The notes beneath the pieces were generated by a model, which was given only the letters and a program-made list of their open reading frames with translations, made no database searches and was not told where the DNA came from. DNA of 64,000 bases from NCBI GenBank assembly GCA_963814985.1, contig CAWFFV010000057.1, forward strand, positions 186,001 to 250,000. The letters run 5' to 3'. Both the position numbers and the translations under genes were made by a program. Below are positions 1 to 8,881 of the stretch, piece after piece (within the stretch, counting starts at the first letter, position 1; each line of letters starts with the position of its first letter). This stretch comes from CAWFFV01 sp963814985 (GTDB taxonomy: Bacteria; Chloroflexota; Ktedonobacteria; Ktedonobacterales; Ktedonobacteraceae).

Positions 1-779
1 GTTGCGTGGATATCTTCCAGTACGTCAGCCAGATGATATTGTTCTTCGTCAATCAGAGGAGCATCGAGTGAGATTGGGACCTCTGATATATTCTGTAATT
101 CAACGACACGCTCTTTTGTCAGGTTGATTGCCTGAGCAATCTCCTGGGGAAAGGGTTCGCGTCCCAAATCCTGGTAGAGTTGACGAGTCACTCGCTTCAT
201 TTTGTAGATCAGTTCCACCACATGTACAGGTATATGAATAGTCCGTGTGTGTTCTGCCACTGCCCGGCTGATCGCCTGACAAATCCACCATGTGGCATAT
301 GTGCTGAAGCGAAACCCGCGCCTGGAGTCAAATTTTTGTGCGGCACGAATCAAGCCAAGGTTTCCTTCCTGAATAAGGTCGAGGAGTGTGATGCCATGAT
401 TACTGTAGCGTTTTGCGATACTGACGACAAGACGTAGATTTGCTTCTACTAAATGGTGATGTGCCTCTACATCGCCATCTGCAACGCATCGTGCTATAGA
501 TAGCTCCTGCTCGGCTGTCAAAAGTGGGTAACGCCCAATTTCAGCTAAGTATTGCCTGATTGCATTCTCTCCCTCGGTTTTTTCTTCCTCTTCCTGTTCT
601 TCCTCCAGATATTCGGGGTCCTCTTCATAGCGAAGCTCGGAGCGTGTGATATTGCTCCGGTTCCGTCGTTGCGCCTTCACCGGATGGTGTGGTTCTCTGT
701 TTCTAAAATCAGCCTCTTGCAGGTAAGAGGATTGCTTTAGTGTCTCCTCTATCTTCACCTGTTTTGCAATGGCTACCAT
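1..779 (-). CDS. RNA polymerase sigma-70 factor, RpoD/SigA-like (3' end outside window)
   Basis: About 260 codons are visible, running off the left edge. The protein directs RNA polymerase to promoters. Reading from the ATG at 779 there is an acidic N-terminal stretch, a region 1.2 segment (ENAIRQYLAEIGRYPLLT), region 2 (NLRLVVSIAKRY, LLDLIQEGNLGLIRAAQKFD, GFRFSTYATWW) and the start of region 3. The start is supported by AAGGAG nine bases upstream. It lacks a long region 1.1, so it is a primary-like group 1/2 factor. In region 2.4 the usual WWIRQAI reads WWICQAI: Cys replaces the Arg beside the residues that read the -10 element. Whether it is the housekeeping factor cannot be told without region 4. 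Confidence 0.93.
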   Translation of the reverse strand, partial: MVAIAKQVKIEETLKQSSYLQEADFRNREPHHPVKAQRRNRSNITRSELRYEEDPEYLEEEQEEEEKTEGENAIRQYLAEIGRYPLLTAEQELSIARCVADGDVEAHHHLVEANLRLVVSIAKRYSNHGITLLDLIQEGNLGLIRAAQKFDSRRGFRFSTYATWWICQAISRAVAEHTRTIHIPVHVVELIYKMKRVTRQLYQDLGREPFPQEIAQAINLTKERVVELQNISEVPISLDAPLIDEEQYHLADVLEDIHA

Positions 780-1109
780 ATGCTTACTCCTTCTTCCTCA
801 ATTTCCATTACACAGTTTGGTAACCGGAGACTGGTGCTGCTAGAGTGATTTGCTTGATAAATCAATACACTTCCAGCAACACAATACCCAAAAATTTTTC
901 GGGCATATCCCCCCTGATAGAAAGTATTGCAAGATATGTGCCAATATAGAGGTATAGGGATTTAGACTCCAAAATATGCATGAAAAAAGCTCTGTTGATA
1001 ACAAATATGCGCGAATAATGGGGATTTTCAGGATGGAAGAAGGCAAACCTCCTTTCTATCAAGAGGGCCAGAGATGTAAATTTTTCCAATTACTATGAAT
1101 ATTTCCGCA

Positions 1110-1390
1110 GTAACTACTCAGGTCTGCTCGCCACCTGCGATGGCCCGCTCTCCATGAGTCATCCCGAACTTTTGTTTCAAAAATTCGCAAAAGCGAGGGT
1201 GCAGGGAGCGCAGCGTCCCTGCCGGGTTTGGGGACACCCCAAACCCCGGTCAAGGGCTGGCTGCCCTTGACAATCCCGCTTCTCAAGCCACTTGAGAAAA
1301 TGAACATTTGTTCGAAAACTTGGGATGACTTATGAGTCAGCGAAGCGCCTCAGGCGCTGAGGAATCAGGAAAAGGAGCCTCAGTAGTTAC
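1110..1390. repeat. Palindromic interspersed element, family A, copy 1
   Basis: The ends are inverted repeats, GTAACTACTCAGG on the left and its near-complement CCTCAGTAGTTAC on the right. Inside lie GCCACCTGCGATGGC, ATGAGTCATCCC with its inverted partner GGGATGACTTATGAG, and a GCGCCTCAGGCGC hairpin followed by the GAGGAATCAGGAAAAGG block seen in sibling copies. The centre carries a family B hairpin unit (about 1198-1280) rather than the long family A stem. The rest of the 780-1480 gap shows no convincing gene. Confidence 0.8.
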
Positions 1391-1480
1391 TCTGAGAAAG
1401 CGAAAATGTAAGAGAGTCGCGTTTATTTGCACTAGATGCAGCTATCTTGTTTACGAAAAGAGCAACAGGGGAGATTGGAT

Positions 1481-2779
1481 ATGGTGAATACGATCCATCG
1501 CAGAGAAGAACATTGGTGGGAACAGCAAAACAATTCTGTCCTGGATATTCATAGTTGTCCTACTCGCCCGCAACGTGTAGGAACTCCTGCCTCCTCAATT
1601 CCGGCTCGTGCTTCTGCATATCCATCTGGTGTGTTCAAATTACGCTCAGGGTATCCTCGTATGTCTATCGAGCAAGCACAAGATGCTGATATTACAGATA
1701 TCCCCACAATTTCTCCACCGACCCTATGGCAGCATGAATCGCCAGACTATCAGGCAGAAAGTAGCCTTTCGTCACTTTCCCTTGTTGTTTCCGAAATTCC
1801 CACTGTAGTTTATCCTGACAGGTCTGTGATCGGTGAGCAAGACACTCTGCCACCTGACAAACATCTACAAAATAGTGAGGGATTGATACTTCATCCATTA
1901 GATCGTGTCCGTTGGTGGCTTCTCTATCCAGGCCGCATCGAGTTTATTCTTTGGGTGGGGGGAACTCTTCTCCTGTTAGGGGTCACATTTTTGCTTGTAC
2001 TTGTGACTGTCTTGAGTCTGGGCTGGTTTAGTATCGGTCGTTCCGGTGAACCTCAGTCGTTTTCAGGTGCAAATAGGATAATATCAAATATAGAGATTAC
2101 ACCACTCGATAATGGTCCACTCGTTACTGGAACTCTCATCTATCTACGGGGTCAGGGATTTAGTGCATATGGACGTGTCAACTTTACCCACGATACACAT
2201 CTGTCATGTCAACCTGATGCGATGCAAGCTGATGGAAAGGGAGAGTTTATCGTTGCCATCATGTTAGGGAATGGCCCTGGCTGGGAACCAGGACATCACC
2301 AGATCGTGGTTTCTGACGTAGTAAGCAAGCGATCACTATCATTCACTTTTATGCTTATGCCCAGTCTATCAGAGCAACATGTCAGTGCTACCGCTTCGCC
2401 AGATGTCACTGCGACAGTAGCTCCTGTTGAGAATCAGGGGAATGTCCCACCTCCTGTTGTTCAAACACCGCTTCCTACCGCTCCTCCACCTGTGGTATCG
2501 CCTACAGCCTTGCCAACGCAGGTACCACCGACGCCAACGCCTCTACCGACGGTAGGCTCTACTCCGACAGCAGGAGCGACTGCTACATTACTGACGCCAA
2601 CTGCGAGTGTAGCACCCATCTCTCATGTAACTGGAGACCAGTTGTTCACACTCAAATCTACTGAAGATATACCTTTTGGGGGATGGCTGTGGTTAGTTAT
2701 TGTCAGCTATAGCATCGCTATGATAATGTTAGGAATAGTTGGTCTTTTACATCGGCGTAATCGCAAGAATGCACGCTGA
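1481..2779 (+). CDS. Proline/threonine-rich membrane protein with extracytoplasmic domain
   Basis: I do not recognise a named family. The start at 1481 follows GGGGAG at a good distance; an in-frame ATG 45 bases upstream is less likely. The first ~140 residues are hydrophilic. A strong membrane segment (EFILWVGGTLLLLGVTFLL) follows, then a globular stretch of about 110 residues with Ig-like alternation (GTLIYLRGQGFSAYGRVNF), a Pro/Thr/Val linker of about 80 residues, and a second membrane segment near the C-terminus ending in basic residues. The middle part should therefore lie outside the cell, held between two membrane anchors. Linkers of this kind recur in other membrane proteins of the window. 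Confidence 0.75.
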   Translation: MVNTIHRREEHWWEQQNNSVLDIHSCPTRPQRVGTPASSIPARASAYPSGVFKLRSGYPRMSIEQAQDADITDIPTISPPTLWQHESPDYQAESSLSSLSLVVSEIPTVVYPDRSVIGEQDTLPPDKHLQNSEGLILHPLDRVRWWLLYPGRIEFILWVGGTLLLLGVTFLLVLVTVLSLGWFSIGRSGEPQSFSGANRIISNIEITPLDNGPLVTGTLIYLRGQGFSAYGRVNFTHDTHLSCQPDAMQADGKGEFIVAIMLGNGPGWEPGHHQIVVSDVVSKRSLSFTFMLMPSLSEQHVSATASPDVTATVAPVENQGNVPPPVVQTPLPTAPPPVVSPTALPTQVPPTPTPLPTVGSTPTAGATATLLTPTASVAPISHVTGDQLFTLKSTEDIPFGGWLWLVIVSYSIAMIMLGIVGLLHRRNRKNAR

Positions 2780-3138
2780 CGTGAAAAAGAGAAAATACCG
2801 CTGTATTCCCATTTTTCGTATTATCTGTGTATTGTATATGCATACTGATGCCGTTACCTATTTGTGAAATATGTATATATGTCCAACAGACTCATATTCT
2901 TGATACTTTTGTATCTTGTACATCTGCTTCAATCTGCAGATAATGCATCGTGGTACCACTATGATCAACTAGAGGCAATTTATCCTTGAAATCGGAGACG
3001 TTTAATGACAAAGACATCTACGTATAGACATGCGATAGTGCAAAGCGTCCTCTGTACAGAAGTGCAGCAGGGAAATTTGCTCTTGGGGAGAGATATCGTT
3101 GGCTATACGGGCGGTTAAGTGGAAGGAAACTATTTATA
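2780..3138. other. Intergenic region with no recognised feature
   Basis: AT-rich spacer between two plus-strand genes. I see no convincing ORF, repeat-element end or strong terminator. The promoter of the beta-propeller gene is presumably here, but no hexamer pair stands out. Confidence 0.4.
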
Positions 3139-4605
3139 ATGGTACAGCGTAAAAAGGTCTTATTAGGATTTGCTGCATTAACGATTGTTGGTATTCTTGT
3201 AAGTCTGGCCCTGGGAATTTTTGCGCAAGGATTGCCTTTTCATGCGCAGGCAGCAAACTCCGTCACCGCCACTGATTTTTACATACCTGCTAGTTGGGCA
3301 CCATGGGGAACTGCACTTGATAGCAGTGGTCGTGTCTGGGTAGCAATACCTGGCTGTGATCCATCGCCGACATGTAGTAGTAATACACCTCCTGGCAAGA
3401 TTGCTGTCTATAATCCTCTCTATAGTAGCTGGGTACAAACCTATCAATTACCTGCCGGCTTTGGGCAAGCACTCTTCCTGGCTTTTGATAAACAGGGGCG
3501 TGTCTGGTTCCCTATGCCGATGAGTAATTCGATTGGTATGCTTGATCCTACTACCAACACATTTAGCCAGTGGCCTGTACCAACTTCTGGCGCTGGCCCA
3601 TGGGGGATTGCTATTGATTCCAAGGGAATTATCTGGTTTACGGAGCACTATAGTAACAAAATCGGTTCCTTCAATCCCCAAACGCAAACATTCACAGAAA
3701 TTTCAACCCCGGCCGCAAACAGTTTGCCTTATGGTATTACTGTAGATGCTTCTGACAATGTGTGGTTTACAGAGAATAACTCTGCGGTTGCCCTGATTGG
3801 CGAATATACCGCCCAGGGGAATTTGCAGGAGTACAAAATTCGCAATGGCTCAACCAATAATCTTACTCCTCACTTGATTACTATTGATCCTAATGGCAAT
3901 GTCTGGTGGACTGAAGGATGGGTTGGGATGATCGGTGAGTTGAAAGTTGCTTCGGCGGTACCTGGGACCAATAATGGCGTTACAGAATATGCATATCAAT
4001 ATCCTTGTGGAACTTGCGGAACCCATACATCTGGTATTCATGCTGATAGCAATGGTTTGATCTGGTTTGATGACTCGCTACAGAGTATCTTTGGTTCCTT
4101 CCCCGATACAGGTACAGGAACCTTCAGCGAGTATAACACACCAACAGCCAACAGCCATCCCCATGATGGGCTGAATGTGGATAAACAGAACAATATCTGG
4201 TTTACTGAAGAATTCGCTAACAAGCTTGCCTATGCTGTACAGACAACAGGAGGCACACCGACGCCGACGCCAACCAATACGCCGACACCCACACCAACTA
4301 ACACACCGACCCCAACGCCGACGCTAACGGCAACTCCAACTCCAGGTGCAACACTGGGGCAGGATACCTTCCAGCGAGCCAACCAGTCCCTTTGGGGAAC
4401 GGCCTCAGATGGAAATAAATGGGCTGGTGATGCCAATACATCCAGCGCCTTCTCCATCTCTGGAGATATCGGGAAAGTTGCCAGCGGTAGTGGTAGCTAT
4501 AGTGCCGTTCTGGGTGCGACTGCAACAAATGCAGATGTTGTCTTTAGTAGCTCGATTTCTAGTTTTAACAACAACAACTTCGGAGCGAGTCCTGCGCTGG
4601 ACTGA
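3139..4605 (+). CDS. Secreted streptogramin-lyase-like (Vgb/NHL) beta-propeller protein, 3' end frameshifted
   Basis: A signal peptide or anchor (residues 1-38, ending near AQAA) precedes a six-bladed Vgb/NHL-type propeller. Repeats such as PWGIAIDSKGIIWFTE, PYGITVDASDNVWFTE and PHDGLNVDKQNNIWFTE spread over residues ~45-370. A (TP)n linker (~375-405) leads to a C-terminal LamG-like domain. Family members include virginiamycin B lyase, but most are sensor or adhesion proteins of unknown ligand, so lyase activity is not claimed. The frame ends early with ...FGASPALD. Dropping one base near 4590 gives FGAVLRWTDGNNWYKAYIDG and continues the domain in the next frame, so one extra base separates two halves of one gene. 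Confidence 0.85.
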   Translation: MVQRKKVLLGFAALTIVGILVSLALGIFAQGLPFHAQAANSVTATDFYIPASWAPWGTALDSSGRVWVAIPGCDPSPTCSSNTPPGKIAVYNPLYSSWVQTYQLPAGFGQALFLAFDKQGRVWFPMPMSNSIGMLDPTTNTFSQWPVPTSGAGPWGIAIDSKGIIWFTEHYSNKIGSFNPQTQTFTEISTPAANSLPYGITVDASDNVWFTENNSAVALIGEYTAQGNLQEYKIRNGSTNNLTPHLITIDPNGNVWWTEGWVGMIGELKVASAVPGTNNGVTEYAYQYPCGTCGTHTSGIHADSNGLIWFDDSLQSIFGSFPDTGTGTFSEYNTPTANSHPHDGLNVDKQNNIWFTEEFANKLAYAVQTTGGTPTPTPTNTPTPTPTNTPTPTPTLTATPTPGATLGQDTFQRANQSLWGTASDGNKWAGDANTSSAFSISGDIGKVASGSGSYSAVLGATATNADVVFSSSISSFNNNNFGASPALD

Positions 4606-5005
4606 TGGCAACAACTGGTATAAGGCGTACATCGATGGGACAAGTCTCATCATTCAAAAGAAGGTAAGCGGTACTACTTCTACCCTGGCCCATGTTGCCT
4701 TTGCTGCTACTGCTGCTACTTCGTATAGTATCCATTTCCGGATTATTGGGACAACCCTTACTGCCAATGTCTGGCCTACGGCAGGGACAGAGCCGAGTGG
4801 TTGGATGACTACAGCCACAGATAGCACATTCCAGTCCGGGTACTGTGGTCTACGGATGCAGGTGTTGAGTGGCGTAACATTAAATGTCACATCATTCACT
4901 GCCATATCTAAGTGTAGGACCGATTTTCTGTTGAGGGCACCCCTGGGGGTGCTCTCATGTTGTTACTGGTGGCGGAGTTTGCGCAGCAAACTCCGCCACC
5001 TGTAA
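4590..5005 (+). pseudogene. Out-of-frame 3' part of the beta-propeller/LamG-like gene
   Basis: This frame encodes about 100 residues of LamG-like sequence (LRWTDGNNWYKAYIDG, SYSIHFRIIGTTLTANVW, GYCGLRM) that complete the domain begun in the preceding frame. There is no plausible independent start at its 5' end. After VTSFTAI the frame runs into a hairpin and a family A stem, so the last ~30 residues are probably not part of the ancestral protein. Confidence 0.7.
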
Positions 5006-5010
5006 CAACA
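4958..5010. repeat. Long hairpin of family A type; possible terminator
   Basis: Two 25-base arms with one mismatch flank a 3-base loop (GCA). The apex is TTTGC-GCA-GCAAA, as in other family A stems, but the arm sequence is unique to this copy. No family A terminal repeats were found here. A smaller GAGGGCACCCC/GGGGTGCTCTC hairpin at about 4932-4956 precedes it and may be the actual terminator. Confidence 0.8.
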
Positions 5011-5058
5011 GAAACTAATCCTCGACTCGTGCTTACCAACGTGGTACAATGGCTTGCA

Positions 5059-5087
5059 TTGACCAGGATTTGGGCTAGATATATCTA
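5059..5087 (+). promoter_or_regulatory. Candidate sigma-70 promoter of the HEAT-repeat gene
   Basis: TTGACC at 5059-5064 is followed after 17 bases by TATCTA at 5082-5087, 36 bases before the start codon. The -35 box is good and the -10 box weak, so this is tentative. Confidence 0.35.
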
Positions 5088-5122
5088 TTCTATTCTACTC
5101 CTATGTAACAAGGAGAAAGCTT

Positions 5123-6313
5123 ATGCCACGAGGACGCAAAGGACCTCCACAAGATAGTATTGATAGTATTTTGCTTGCTATTAGTCGCCGTGATGATCTT
5201 GATTCTGATACGTTGTCCCACTATTTTGATCGCTTAGATGAAGAATGGACGGATGGTGCGCGCGAGAAAGTTCTGCATTTACTGCGTAGCAACGATGCAT
5301 CAGCTCATGCGGCAGCTGTACTCATTCTCTCTGAAGTTGCCACCGATTTTGATCTTGAGGAGTTGGAAGATTTTGTGACCGATCCGACTGTCGGTGATAT
5401 AGCAAAGCTTTCGCTGGCCCCCCTCCTCAAAGAGTTAGGGTCAGAGATGGCCGATGACGGAATCGTTGCATATCTTAATGATCCAGCTGCGGCTGTCCAG
5501 CAGATGCAAATACGCCTCCTTGAACTTGTGGGACAGAGTGAGATGGGGGTAGAGTCAATCCTGGAAGATATTACCTCGATGTCTGTTGAGCGTAGACTCT
5601 CCTTCATCGGCTGGCTAGGAAGTAGTAATGACTCGCGTGCTGCTAATCTGCTGATTCCTCTGCTGGAAAATCAGTCTGGTAAAGTGGTCTCAGCAGTCAT
5701 TGATGCTCTGGAACAACTGGGACCCATTGCCATCCGTCAGACCATTCCTGCTTTAAACTATGTCGTGACGAGTAGTTCGAATCGTTCGCTTAAGCAGTAT
5801 GCTCGTGCTGCTCTTGGTCGTTTGACAATGCATGCTCTGCCTGGAACAGAAGATGCAGTCATGACAAATGCTCATCAGCAGAACTTACTTCCTTATGAAG
5901 CTCGTGCCAGCCTTATTGATGGCTCTGGTTCGCAGTTGATCATGCTCTCCTGGCAACGCCCTGATGGCCTGCTTAAAGGTGTCAATGTACTTTACCAGGA
6001 TCAGTGGGGGATCAAGGATTGCTATGGTATCGATGAAATGGATAGACAGCGTTGGGATGAATTGGTGACGGATCTGGATGAACAGGGGTTTGGCAGTTTT
6101 CTGCTTCCGTTTGAGTATGCGCGTAAGCTGGCTGCGGAGGCACGTAGCCTCAACAAACGAACACGCCACAAATTACCTATTGCCTATGCTATCTGGCGAC
6201 CACTGATAGAAACTGATGAGTCAGGGAAAGAAAAAGACGCCAGCCGTTTCGATGATAGTGGAGCCTCAGGTTCTCAACGCCGATACGCTTGCCCTGGCGC
6301 AGCATGGCGATGA
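5123..6313 (+). CDS. HEAT-repeat protein, N-terminal part
   Basis: The start at 5123 follows AAGGAG. Residues ~10-235 are short paired helices typical of HEAT/Armadillo scaffolds (e.g. AANLLIPLLENQSGKVVSAV, DALEQLGPIAIRQTIPALNY). A mixed alpha/beta region follows (LIMLSWQRPDGLLKGVNVLY). HEAT proteins usually bind other proteins; no partner is evident. The last ~30 residues (SRFDDSGASGSQRRYACPGA) look like out-of-frame translation. The next ORF overlaps by 98 bases in the +1 frame and continues the same acidic/helical character, so the two are probably one gene of about 550 codons broken near the A-rich run at 6225-6236. Confidence 0.8.
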   Translation: MPRGRKGPPQDSIDSILLAISRRDDLDSDTLSHYFDRLDEEWTDGAREKVLHLLRSNDASAHAAAVLILSEVATDFDLEELEDFVTDPTVGDIAKLSLAPLLKELGSEMADDGIVAYLNDPAAAVQQMQIRLLELVGQSEMGVESILEDITSMSVERRLSFIGWLGSSNDSRAANLLIPLLENQSGKVVSAVIDALEQLGPIAIRQTIPALNYVVTSSSNRSLKQYARAALGRLTMHALPGTEDAVMTNAHQQNLLPYEARASLIDGSGSQLIMLSWQRPDGLLKGVNVLYQDQWGIKDCYGIDEMDRQRWDELVTDLDEQGFGSFLLPFEYARKLAAEARSLNKRTRHKLPIAYAIWRPLIETDESGKEKDASRFDDSGASGSQRRYACPGAAWR

Positions 6314-6785
6314 GTTGTACCAGATACCGGAATTTATGTCATGGATGTATGAGCCGATGGATCGCATTGAGCCATATATGGCACGCTATTGGGCAGCATA
6401 CAATGTGTTTGAGACTTCTTCATCTGGTAAGCGTATGCGTGGACGTAAGGGCAAGAAGGAGAAAGAGCAGAAGGCTCTCCTGGAAGAACTCATCAAAGAG
6501 GCTCTTGGTGAGTTAGTGGATAACAAATGGCGTTTACTCTATGAGGCGCGTTTGCGTCGTCAGGCTGCTCTCTTGCACTTAGCAGGGCGAGAGCGCGATA
6601 GCTCACTTGTGATGGCGGTTGCCACTGTACTCCATCCTGACTCCAATATACCCGTACAGGAGCAACCCTTCCTTTGTGCTATGATGCGTGTTTCTATTGA
6701 GCAGGGGCCACTACGTATGATGGTGGAATCTCTGGGAAGTGGTAAACCTGGTTCGATGCCCATTGACCTTTTAGATGGAGAATAG
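6216..6785 (+). CDS. C-terminal continuation of the HEAT-repeat protein (or separate overlapping ORF)
   Basis: Residues ~15-55 (LALAQHGDELYQIPEFMSWM) lead into a Lys-rich segment (RGRKGKKEKEQKALLEELIK) and a helical C-terminus. No family was recognised. No Shine-Dalgarno is obvious at the first ATG, and coding continues smoothly from the preceding protein if one base is adjusted near 6230. I therefore favour a single frameshifted gene over a coupled second gene, but the sequence cannot decide. Confidence 0.6.
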   Translation: MSQGKKKTPAVSMIVEPQVLNADTLALAQHGDELYQIPEFMSWMYEPMDRIEPYMARYWAAYNVFETSSSGKRMRGRKGKKEKEQKALLEELIKEALGELVDNKWRLLYEARLRRQAALLHLAGRERDSSLVMAVATVLHPDSNIPVQEQPFLCAMMRVSIEQGPLRMMVESLGSGKPGSMPIDLLDGE

Positions 6786-6853
6786 GTATCTGAGGCGTTT
6801 AGTCTTCTTCCTGAGAGATTCCTCTGTCTTACGGAAAGGAATGTTGGGTTTCC

Positions 6854-8161
6854 TTACCATAAAGGGTTCATAACTAATCCTGTGATCAGTTTTGGGTAGA
6901 TATAGGTAGACTTCTGTGGCATCCGATCGTTGGCCTGTGCAACATCACAGACTTGTCGTAGCGGTGTGGCATTCAGCAATAGAACTCCCTGAGCCTCACC
7001 ACTTTGCACAGCGCGTAATGTCTGTTTGGCATCATGCGAATAGCGCACATTTGTTCCTGTTGCTATATCCCGTGCTGTCAAGCCTAATAAAGCCTCAAGG
7101 ATTAATCTCTGTACTATCGCTACATCTAGCTTGTTCCACGCCGTAGAGTGCTCACTTGTCTCCATATATTGTTGTCCTTGCTCGTTCAGACGCAAAAGCA
7201 AGGTGTGTTCTGGTGTATGGATTACAATTGAAGACTGTTGTTGTCCGGCCTGGGCTAAAGATTGCAAGATGGCTTCACTCGTTTCTACAGTTTCCAGTGG
7301 CTGTACCGTGAAATACTGTGCAAGATTTTGTGGTGAAAGCGCATGAAGTGCTGTCTGGCTGAGGCCAGATAGGATGCGGTGTGTAGGCAGAACCAACATT
7401 CCAGGGTCATCTACATCTACTAAAGCCATCAATGTAAAATTAACAGCATCCTCTGAATGAAGCTCCTTACGCTGTTCCAATATTTCAGCTTGATAGGCTA
7501 AAGCCGTCTCGTAGCGATGGTGTCCATCTGCAATATAGAGTTGACGTTGGGCAAAGAAATCCTGGATATGGGCAACTTGCTCTGTATCCGTAATGGGGTG
7601 GAGGCGATGTTCTTCACCAATCTCATCGACAATTTGTACCTCTGCCTGTGCTGCATAAGTGTGAAGTAAATGGCGTATCCGTCCCTGAGGATCATCATAG
7701 AGGCTCATGATTGGGCTGAAGTTGGTTGCGCATGCTCTGTATAAATTCAAGCGATCTGCTCGTGCCTTTACGAGTGTGTGCTCGTGTGGCAAGATGATCC
7801 GTGAACTCCATGGCTCCAGGCGTACCCGTGCAAGCAAGCTTGTGCGTGTATAACTCAGCCCGCTCTGTGTAAATTGTTGTTGATAAAGATAGTAACTGGG
7901 AGTAGTATCCTGATGTATGATCCCTTGTAAACGCCACTCCGCGAGTGTTGCTGCTGCGCGAGTATAAACATTATTCAGGGAGGTATCTGTAGAATGCTCT
8001 TGACCTAATTCAAGACGAATAACGTTATACGGGCTACGAGCATGGTAACGTTGCTGTGCCTCTTTGCTGATTACATCATAAGGAGGAGTGACAACCTGTA
8101 TCAGGTCGCCCGCCTTATCTTTTGCATATCGTAATCCTTGTAATGGTCTAACTTCTGCCAT
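6854..8161 (-). CDS. DUF1015 family protein
   Basis: The 435-residue product has the features of the DUF1015 family: the N-terminal MAEVRPLQGLRYAK, VVTPPYDVISKEAQQRY and SPYNVIRLELG, then YIADGHHRYETALAYQ in the middle. The family is widespread in bacteria and of unproven function; the conserved His-His-Arg motif suggests an active or binding site. Full length. It converges on the HEAT-repeat gene, and a family A element lies immediately upstream. Confidence 0.9.
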   Translation of the reverse strand: MAEVRPLQGLRYAKDKAGDLIQVVTPPYDVISKEAQQRYHARSPYNVIRLELGQEHSTDTSLNNVYTRAAATLAEWRLQGIIHQDTTPSYYLYQQQFTQSGLSYTRTSLLARVRLEPWSSRIILPHEHTLVKARADRLNLYRACATNFSPIMSLYDDPQGRIRHLLHTYAAQAEVQIVDEIGEEHRLHPITDTEQVAHIQDFFAQRQLYIADGHHRYETALAYQAEILEQRKELHSEDAVNFTLMALVDVDDPGMLVLPTHRILSGLSQTALHALSPQNLAQYFTVQPLETVETSEAILQSLAQAGQQQSSIVIHTPEHTLLLRLNEQGQQYMETSEHSTAWNKLDVAIVQRLILEALLGLTARDIATGTNVRYSHDAKQTLRAVQSGEAQGVLLLNATPLRQVCDVAQANDRMPQKSTYIYPKLITGLVMNPLW

Positions 8162-8202
8162 AATTTAAGAACTCCATTCCTCGCAATAGAAAAAATCTGC
8201 TG

Positions 8203-8471
8203 GTAATTTCTCAGGTCTCCTGCCGCCGCAGGCGGCCCATGAGTCATCCCGGTAATTATTCAGGTTCCCCTTTTCCTGATTCCTCAGCGCCACAGGTGCT
8301 TCGTAGATTGTTTTGTTGGCAGTGGCAGGGTTTGCGCCGCAAACCCTGCCACTGCCAACAAAACGAAGGCGAGCCACCGCAGGTGGTGAGAAAACCTGAA
8401 TAGTTACCGGGATGACTCATGAAGCGCCTGTGGCGCTAGAGGAATTAGAAAAAGGAGTCTGAGGAGTTAAC
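8203..8471. repeat. Palindromic element, family A, nested pair (copy 2)
   Basis: The outer ends are GTAATTTCTCAGG and CTGAGGAGTTAAC. Inside, ATGAGTCATCCCGG and its exact inverse CCGGGATGACTCAT flank a second complete element (about 8252-8410) with its own ends, GTAATTATTCAGG and CCTGAATAGTTAC. The centre is a perfect stem: 26-base arms at 8310-8335 and 8339-8364 with loop GCC. The inner copy runs opposite to the outer, because the CCTGATTCCTCAGCGCC block is on its left. Confidence 0.85.
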
Positions 8472-8881
8472 CCTGTTCATTGTATCACGTTGAAGGTATG
8501 CGAATTATGCGAGCCTGCTAGCAAGAGAGTGAGTGGTGAGTATGCTACCATTTTTCTGAATGGAAGAGACGTACTGCTGAGTGCAGTGTATTTCTGGCAA
8601 AAAGAGTGTATCCACAAGTCCTAGTATGAGCTTATCACATTGACGGGTAATGATGCGTTAGGTAGACTTTTCTTGGGAACGTAAAGATTAGAAGCCACAT
8701 CAGATCCGACGAAACCTGAAGAGTTTATGAAGGATGGGGAACGTAACATATCTTTGGTTTCATATTCACTGTTTCATTGCTGCTTGCGTGGCTTCCCGGC
8801 AGGTTGATGATCGCTGAGGGCTTTGTGCAAGTGTCGCTTTAAAAGCAGGAATTATCATTTTAGATAGAGGAGAGTGATCAT
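8472..8881. other. Intergenic region upstream of the pseudokinase gene
   Basis: About 400 bases with no ORF I would support. The ribosome-binding site of the next gene (GAGGAG, 8867-8874) is at its right end. No clear operator or promoter was recognised. Confidence 0.4.

Noticed and set aside
840..1307. Three overlapping minus-strand ORFs upstream of the sigma factor
   Set aside because: They lie in AT-rich spacer and in a family A element; no ribosome-binding sites or coherent protein sequence.
4230..4457. Minus-strand ORF with GVGVGV repeats
   Set aside because: Antisense of the (TP)n linker of the propeller protein.
6210..6320. Programmed frameshift in the HEAT-repeat gene
   Set aside because: The required shift is +1 (or -2) and the A-rich stretch is not a recognised +1 site; no stimulatory hairpin was seen. 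A single-base indel or simple overlap is the plainer reading.
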